The notes beneath the pieces are model-generated. The model did not search any database, had not been told where the DNA came from, and saw only the letters and a list, made by a program, of their open reading frames with translations. A stretch of DNA of 64,000 nucleotides from Lichtheimia corymbifera B2541 (lineage: Eukaryota; Mucoromycota; Mucoromycetes; Mucorales; Lichtheimiaceae), in contig JNEU01000934.1 in NCBI GenBank assembly GCA_000697475.1, forward strand, positions 1-64,000. The letters are read 5' to 3'. Shown here piece by piece: positions 57,629-64,000 of the stretch; positions within the stretch are counted from its first letter, which is position 1, and each line of letters begins with the position of its first letter. Made by a program: the position numbers and the translations under genes.

Positions 57629-60600
57629 TTATGGCATGGATCCCAATTTGCTTCTTGCTTGACGATCAGCTTGTCGTTTCACAAGGTAGTTGAGTTTATC
57701 CATGACATCTTCTAGCTTGGATTTTCGTTCTTGAAGGTCCAAATGCTTTTGAATTGGAGGGTTCTCACGGGCGAACTGCTGAATCTGTCGGCGGTTCATC
57801 TGGTATACCAAGCGATTATCAACCTCGCGGGGGAATTGGAAAAAGAACTCATTCAAGAGCTCTACTTGAATAAACATGACAGCCTAGTTTTTTTTTTCGC
57901 TTATTAGAGGTGTGATATGAATCAAGGGCATAACACAAACTTACCGTGTATGTTAACTTTTCAGCAATCACATTGAGGAAGGCTTCAGGGCAATATTGTT
58001 TGTTCTCTGATGTCTTGCATTGTCGGCTTTTGAGGGCAGCAATACGATACTTGAGGATCATGGATCGGTCTCGTAAGAACAATGCTTCTTTGGCCTTTTC
58101 AAGGATCTTTGGGTTGTAGAAAGGTTTGACGATTTCTTCATCATTCTCATGGAAGACTTGTTCCTCAGTAGCAATACCGCCTTCCTCGGCAATTTGTCTC
58201 AAGCGTTCTTGACGGCGATCATCTTCTCGTTCCAAATCCAGCAAGTACTTGATAGCACCCTTGAGCTTCTTTTTGCCAACAGCATTCTTGATAGAGCTGG
58301 CCATTTGATCACACATTTCCAATTCCTTTTCCAGCAATGCAACCGCTCGCTTGACACCATCACTCCATTCCATATCCGTGACTTCGACCTGATCGACAGT
58401 GAATAAGTAAGTATACTTGGATGTATATAACACGTTGTATAATAAAGCATCCTACCTCATACTTGTATGGCTTGATGGTATTTTCTACTTGATCACTGGT
58501 AGCCAAAAACTTGCTACGCAAGATCTCGCCTGTGAAGCTCATGACCTGCTTGCGTGTCTCGGGATGATATGAAAAAGGTTCTGCATTTGCTAGTCGTTCC
58601 ATATTGCTCATAAGAACATCGACGACCAATTGTGTAGTCGAACGACCAATACCGCTCTTGGTCAGTGCTGCTGAAGCCAAATCAATCTTATAGAGCCAAT
58701 AAAAGTCATCAACGGCAGCCTTAGGCAACTCGGCAATCTTTGGATCGGACCAATATTGTTCGGCACAGATATCGAGTACTCTTTGTTCAAGCATGGTGCG
58801 CACTTCATGTCGTACTTGGGGCTTGCCGAATCGAGTGGCGAAATCCTTAAAGTTATGCTTGAGTGAATCGATCGTCTCAGCAACATATGACTCTGCAGTG
58901 ACACGACGATCATTGTATTGGACCTTGAATTGATATCGAGATTCCTCGAGTTCCTGTTGCACTGCATCCACAATACTGTAAAGCGATCGACCCATGCTTT
59001 GCTCGAGGACGTTCATCAACTTGTGACGTAAAGTTGCCGTGCCGACTTGGATATCACGTTGGTTGTAAATGAGATGATTGTGGAAGAAATCCTCCTCTTG
59101 ACGAATAAGTGCATTGGTCATGTTGCCTTTGACACCTTCAGGAGAACGACATACAACACCGATATAACCAAGATGCAATGGATAATCAGCATTGCGAAGT
59201 ACTGCTGCACCAGCTTCAGGGGTCACCAAATCCATCTTTGTAATGACACCAATGGTTCGTAAACCGAGAGGATCCATTTTGCGACTAGCACGCAATGCAG
59301 GCGAGTTGGCCAGATCGACATTGGCTGCACACACTGCAAGGATAATGTTGGGTCCACGAATATACTTTTCGCACAAGTCCTCAATCTTGGATTTCAGCGT
59401 CTCGGGTTGATTCTTGTTGGAGATTTGGATATAACCAGGCAAGTCAATCAGTGTCAAATCCGGTACATTGGGTGAATAGATCTTGAGCTCAATTGGCTTA
59501 TCCGATACGCATTCTTCTTCAGACACGGCAAGGTTCATATCAACCAATGTCTTTTGCACCTTTTTGAAATCATGCATCTTGCCAAGGCCTAGCTGTGGAA
59601 ACTCGCCATATTCCTCATCTTCTCCAGGTGTATGGATCAATGTCAATTCAATAGGGCGTCGAGTCACCATGTTAGATCCCCTATTATTATGATATTCATT
59701 AGTATCCTTCAATGTAAAACAATTCCGTCTACTTACTTTGGAAGAAACTCATGACCAACAATAGCTTCTAATACAGAGCTTTTACCTGAACTCTGGGATC
59801 CAACAACGACAATACTCGGGAGTTTGAGCGTTTCATTGTGATCGATGGACATGAGGATACTGCGGATCTCGATCAATTTCTTTGTCAACATCATCAATTG
59901 CTCGTCTTGGTGTCCTCCTCCGTTCGAAGCTGACTTTTTGCTCTTCTTGGCCGGTCTAGTATCCTCTTCCTCTTCTTCATCGTTCATAAATGCAGCAACG
60001 GCTGCTGCTGTTGTGGCTGCTGCTGCTGCTTTTTCTCCATCCTTGTTACCGTTGCCACCACCATCACCATTGCCACCGGTATTATTTTCATTGTTGACCT
60101 TGTCAAATGAATGCGTAGTCGAGTGTTGCTCTTCTCCTGACGTACTACTGCTGCTTAATGTGGCGAGAAAATCTTTGACTGCATCCGGTACACGTAGATG
60201 GATTTCAGGGATTGAAATATCCAGTTCTTCTGCTTGTTCCTGCAACGTCGAAAAGACCTTTTGCGCTTCCTTGATACCATCCAGCACCAAAGCCGTTCCT
60301 TTATCAGTCCAATCTAGCATCCATTTTTACATGAATAATAATGTACATGGACATTTTGGGGGAGAGAAAGAAAAAAAGTTACCTGATATTTTGTTGTTTG
60401 CCAAGGTGACACCTGCCACGGTTGTCCCTGCCAACAGGGTCGGCAGTCGTAATACCGAAATGGTCATTCGAGGAATGGAAGAGAATCCAATGCTACGCAC
60501 TTGCATAGCAGGCATAGTAGCTGCATGAGAGAAGAAACGAGCTCGAGTGGAATGTTGCAACAGGGGAATCGAGGATGGCTGCTGTTGAAGAGATTGTTGC

Positions 60601-60725
60601 TGCGCTCTTAATTGATGGTAAGTGCGATGGGTGGCAGCACTCCGAGTTGCTGGTGTGTATAAACGTGCAGGTTGAAGACCATGTATCGAAATGCCAAGCT
60701 GGCGATTCAAAGCACGAGATATCAT
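57629..60725 (-). CDS. MGM1: Mitochondrial dynamin-like GTPase Mgm1/OPA1
   Basis: Exons 60383-60725, 59737-60313, 58456-59680, 57945-58388 and 57629-57883 give 947 residues. The start ATG at 60725 follows an in-frame upstream TTG; the first 85 residues are basic and Gln/Arg/Ser-rich (mitochondrial presequence), then a hydrophobic segment (about 90-108, [16 protein letters not shown]) as inner-membrane anchor. A low-complexity stretch with poly-Ala and Gly/Asn (about 190-245) precedes the GTPase: P-loop GSQSSGKS 286-293, DLPG 386-389, TKMD 454-457. The stalk and C-terminal GED-like region follow. Mgm1 fuses inner membranes and shapes cristae; in yeast the rhomboid Pcp1 cleaves it, and a homolog is at 20.3 kb. 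Confidence 0.94.
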
Positions 60726-61356
60726 TGTCGCATACCACAAAGGGGAGTTGTGCAGGTTGAGTCAAAAGACGTTTCATTTCTCTCTGTCCAAGGCAGTACA
60801 AGTTCTAATAAGCACTCCGCGACACGTGATGTTACCCACCATCCGGTCTTGAGACCTCTTGTTTCACCCATGTTTGACACTTGTCCCATAGCATATTGCC
60901 ATGTTGAATAGCTTAATAAAAAAGTCTATTAAACCTCGTTTGGGAATTGAGTATGGAATCATTTGTGATCGTTACTTTGTAGGAATACGCCTAAATGCTG
61001 CATAAAATCTTGCATTGAGGTACATCCGGTCTCCTGATAGATAGATTTCATTTACGATATACTAGAGTGGCATTGAATAAACGTAGCATTACAATGACAG
61101 TTCAAGCTGATAATGATTATTAAAAGTTCATTGTTATTATTCCCTCCACTCACATAACCCCCGGCTATCTTCTTTTTATACTGATTTATTGATAGGGCAT
61201 AATAGGAAGTTATATAAAGCAACGTCTGATACTTGGATACGCGTCGACGCGAACAGCATCAAGGAACAACCGTGTGACTGAAAAAGTCGTGTAAAGAGCA
61301 CCTCAGCCGAACGTTTCACCAAAAAATACTTTCTCTTTCCTGCAAGGTTGGCCAAT
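60726..61356. promoter_or_regulatory. Shared upstream region of MGM1 and KAP123
   Basis: 631 bp between divergent start codons. On the plus strand ttatataaagc at about 61210 is a TATA-like element for KAP123. No gene inside. Confidence 0.45.
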
Positions 61357-64000
61357 ATGGAGGTGAGCAACGGTCGTCAATGCACCATTCTCTTGTTGAC
61401 TAGGTACCCTGTTGTTATCTACTTTAGCAATATCTCGCAGGACTTGATGAGCTGCTGACAAAGCTAGCAAGTGCTCAAGATTCGGACACGATTCGCAATG
61501 TAAGCGGAAGAACGGCTCTGCACCATGCAACCCAAAGACTAATGAGCTTGCGTGAACGATCTGCAGGCCACATCGTCCTTGAACACACACTATTACACGA
61601 CCGCAGACTGTATTCCTGGTCTCGTCGAGATCATTAGTCGATCGCCTCATTTCCAAGTGCGCCAACTGGCTGGTGTCGAGCTACGCAAACGTATCAACAA
61701 ATGGTGGCCAGAGATTCCTGATGCCAATAAGACAGCTATCCGTAGTCAACTCTTGCAGATTGCTTTGAATGATGAAAAGTAGGTATATTGCTGTATGTAT
61801 GTGTCTTGAATGGGGCCACTTTGGATTAAACAATGGGGGCGCAATGTTTTGCATGATTATTTAGGGAATTGGTCCGCCATTCAACTGCACGTGTCATTGC
61901 TTCCATTGCCAATATCGATGTACCCAAGGAATTATGGCCAGAGTTGTTGACCTTTTTACATCAAGCTTGTACAAGTTCCACTGCCGCTCACAGAGAAGTT
62001 GGCACGTACCTCTTATACACCTTGTTCGAAGCCATCGCCGACTTTTTCATGAAGAACACGGCTCCCTTGTACGAGTTGCTTGCCAAATCCATCGTCGATC
62101 CAGAAAGCCTAAAGGTTCGAACCACTACAGTGCTGTACGTTGATCTCTTGTTTGCATGATTGGACATGGTGATGAGTGTGCTCATATATGTGCGTACTTT
62201 TTTTCTTCCAGGGTGCTTGGTAAACTCGCGGAATTCATTGATCCTGAAACCAAAGAAGATGTGGTAGGTGGAAAAAGGATAACAAGTGGAACTCGGACAA
62301 TGATACTAATGGAAAGTGTAGAAATGGTTCAGAGACATGATCCCAGCCATGGTCAACGTTTTGGAACGCTGCTTGGAGAACAATAATGAAGAAAGTGCAG
62401 CTGAGATCTTTGAAGTATTTGATACATTGCTCATGTTGGTAAGTGGTTGCAGATCCCTCTATTCTAGTCTTTTATTCATTATGATGGAATATAGGATACA
62501 CCTCTCCTATCTACTCATCTCGTCGAATTGATCCGTTTCTTCTTGAGTGTGGGTTCCAACCGTGAAATCAGTGAATCGGTGCGTGTCATGGCACTCTCCT
62601 TTTTGATGTGGGCTGCAATCTAGTAAGTAAATATTGCGTGATTTAAAGGAGTGATATGCTGATAAGCATGATGAAATAGCAAGCAAAACAAAATCAGAAG
62701 CCTCAAGCTAGTTGGATTTCTTATTGAAGGCTTGATGCCCATTGGTACTGAAGAAGACCCTGATGATGTTGACGAAGATTCCCCATCACGTGTAAGTTCT
62801 ACCCACTAAACAGCATTCATGGAAAACATATATCTCATTTTTTATTGTCCCTTAGCTTGCATTCAAGGTTCTCAATGCACTTGCCAGCAATATGCCACCG
62901 CAACAAGTTTTCCCGATCCTTATGCCTATTGTTGTCAGCTATATGCAAAACCCCGATCCAGGATACCGAAAGGCAGCCATGATGGCATTCGCTGTGATTG
63001 TGGAGGGATGCGCGGAATTCATGAGCACCAAGTTACCGGAGTTGCTTCCAATTGTATGCAATGGTCTACGTGATCCCGAGATTATTGTTCGCCGTGGAGC
63101 ATGTATGGCATTAGGGTGCCTAGCAGAGGAATTACAAGCCGAGATTTCTGAGCATCACCAAGTGCTATTGCCTTTGGTATTCAACCTGATGAACGACAAC
63201 AATCCCGAAGTGACCAAACATGCATGCAATGCCCTGGATGCCATTCTTGAGGGCTTAGGCAACGAGGTGGTCCAATATCTCCCAATGTTGATGAGCAAAT
63301 TGCTGGTTCTGTTGGATAGCGCAATGCAAACTGAGACAAAGGCAACCATTATCGCTGCCATTGGTAGTGCAGCTCATTCTGCTAGCGATGAATTCAACCG
63401 ATACTTTGATGAGGTGATGCCGCGTATTCGTGCTCTTATGGCAGCCAAGGAAGGAAATGACCAATTGCTGCTTCGTGGTGTGGCATGTGATGCAGCAGGT
63501 GCTATTGCAGAAGCTGTGGGTGCCGACAAGTTCAGACATTGTACTCAGGACCTGATGCAGCTGGCTATTGAGCAATTACATCTTGATTCGCCTCGACTCC
63601 GTGAATGTTCTTATGCATTTTTCGCTATCCTCGCACGCGTCTTTGGTGAAGAATTTGCCCCTTACTTGCCTACCATCATGCCTCCTATCCTTGCATCCTG
63701 CAAAGCTGAAGAAAAGGATGAAGTTTTCCAAGGCGAGATCGATCTCACTTCCAGCAATATCGAAAGCGATGACGATGATGATGACTTTGGTGCACTTGCT
63801 TTCAACTCGGCTGTGGCAGATGAAAAGGAATTTGCAGCAGATGCCTTGGGAGAACTGTTTGAAAACACCCAATCACACTTTTTGCCCTATGTCGAATCCT
63901 CTATACAAGAATTGAATCAACTATCATTCCACCTTTCTGATGGTGTACGCAAAGCTGTGGTCGGTAGCTTGTTTGCCTTTGTACGCACCTTTTACACCAT
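61357..64000 (+). CDS. KAP123: Importin-beta family karyopherin Kap123/importin-4, 5' part
   Basis: Exons 61357-61362, 61428-61499, 61567-61778, 61865-62134, 62212-62263, 62322-62438, 62495-62622, 62680-62791 and 62856 to beyond 64000. The right edge cuts the gene, so about 700 residues are visible of a family length near 1,100. Exon 1 encodes only Met-Glu. The importin-beta N-terminal domain is clear: YYTTADCIPGLVEII, then FQVRQLAGVELRKRINKWW. HEAT repeats follow (for example PEIIVRRGACMALGCLAEEL and GYRKAAMMAFAVIVEGC) and the acidic insert SNIESDDDDDDFG. Members carry ribosomal proteins and histones H3/H4 into the nucleus and bind RanGTP and FG-nucleoporins. Divergent from MGM1. Confidence 0.92.

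Noticed and set aside
59845..60528. 227-codon plus-strand ORF opposite MGM1
   Set aside because: Antisense shadow of the MGM1 low-complexity region.
1..64000. tRNA, rRNA, spliceosomal RNA genes and CRISPR arrays
   Set aside because: Scanned by eye for B-box-like and hallmark motifs and for spaced direct repeats; no acceptable match. A covariance search would be needed to exclude weak cases.

Overview
The window is nuclear DNA of a filamentous fungus, most likely an early-diverging Mucoromycota/Mucorales-type species (inference). Nearly every gene is broken by short introns of about 45-70 nt with GT-AG borders and occasional GC-AG borders. The gene content is fungal: tandem Zn2Cys6 regulators, Edc3, Mgm1, a GH51 arabinofuranosidase and Pex14. 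No rRNA, tRNA, CRISPR or bacterial operon structure was found. Gene models were built by hand: each exon join was chosen to keep the frame and restore family motifs.

Layout. 1-5.7 kb is a large palindromic, foldback-like element cut by the window edge; a half copy lies at 27.3-29.35 kb. A 23-copy 9-bp minisatellite (6.2 kb) and a PD-(D/E)XK-like gene (6.5-7.7 kb) follow. 9.2-24.2 kb is gene-dense: a short-chain dehydrogenase, PEX14, three tandem paralogous Zn2Cys6 transcription factors, a CZIB/DUF866 zinc protein, a mitochondrial rhomboid protease and a secreted GH51 enzyme. 25.9-27.1 kb holds an orphan gag-like ORF. 30.7-38.1 kb holds a FYRN/FYRC nuclear protein, a DUF4112 membrane protein and an unrecognised acidic protein, separated by diverged tandem repeats. 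38.1-47.3 kb is gene-poor, with decayed 1.2-1.5 kb repeats and an F-box relic. 53.2-64 kb is again gene-dense: a bHLH factor, EDC3, MGM1 and a KAP123-type importin running off the right edge.

The standout is the five-exon gene at 47,369-51,843. It encodes a predicted 1,417-residue protein. Its N-terminus is a complete FEN1/XPG-type flap-nuclease domain with all seven acidic positions. Its C-terminus is a Fanzor/TnpB-like RuvC nuclease core: RuvC-I Asp, the Fanzor-type DEYxTS motif with an adjacent zinc finger, and an HRDGNAAEN RuvC-III motif. A structure-specific nuclease fused to a putative RNA-guided nuclease in one intact eukaryotic reading frame is the best candidate here for an undescribed system.

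Functional links. The rhomboid (PCP1/PARL type) and MGM1, its classical substrate in yeast, are both present but 37 kb apart, so this is a pathway link and not a cluster. EDC3/MGM1 and the third regulator/CZIB gene are tightly convergent pairs. MGM1/KAP123 and SDR/PEX14 are divergent pairs that share about 0.6 kb of upstream sequence.
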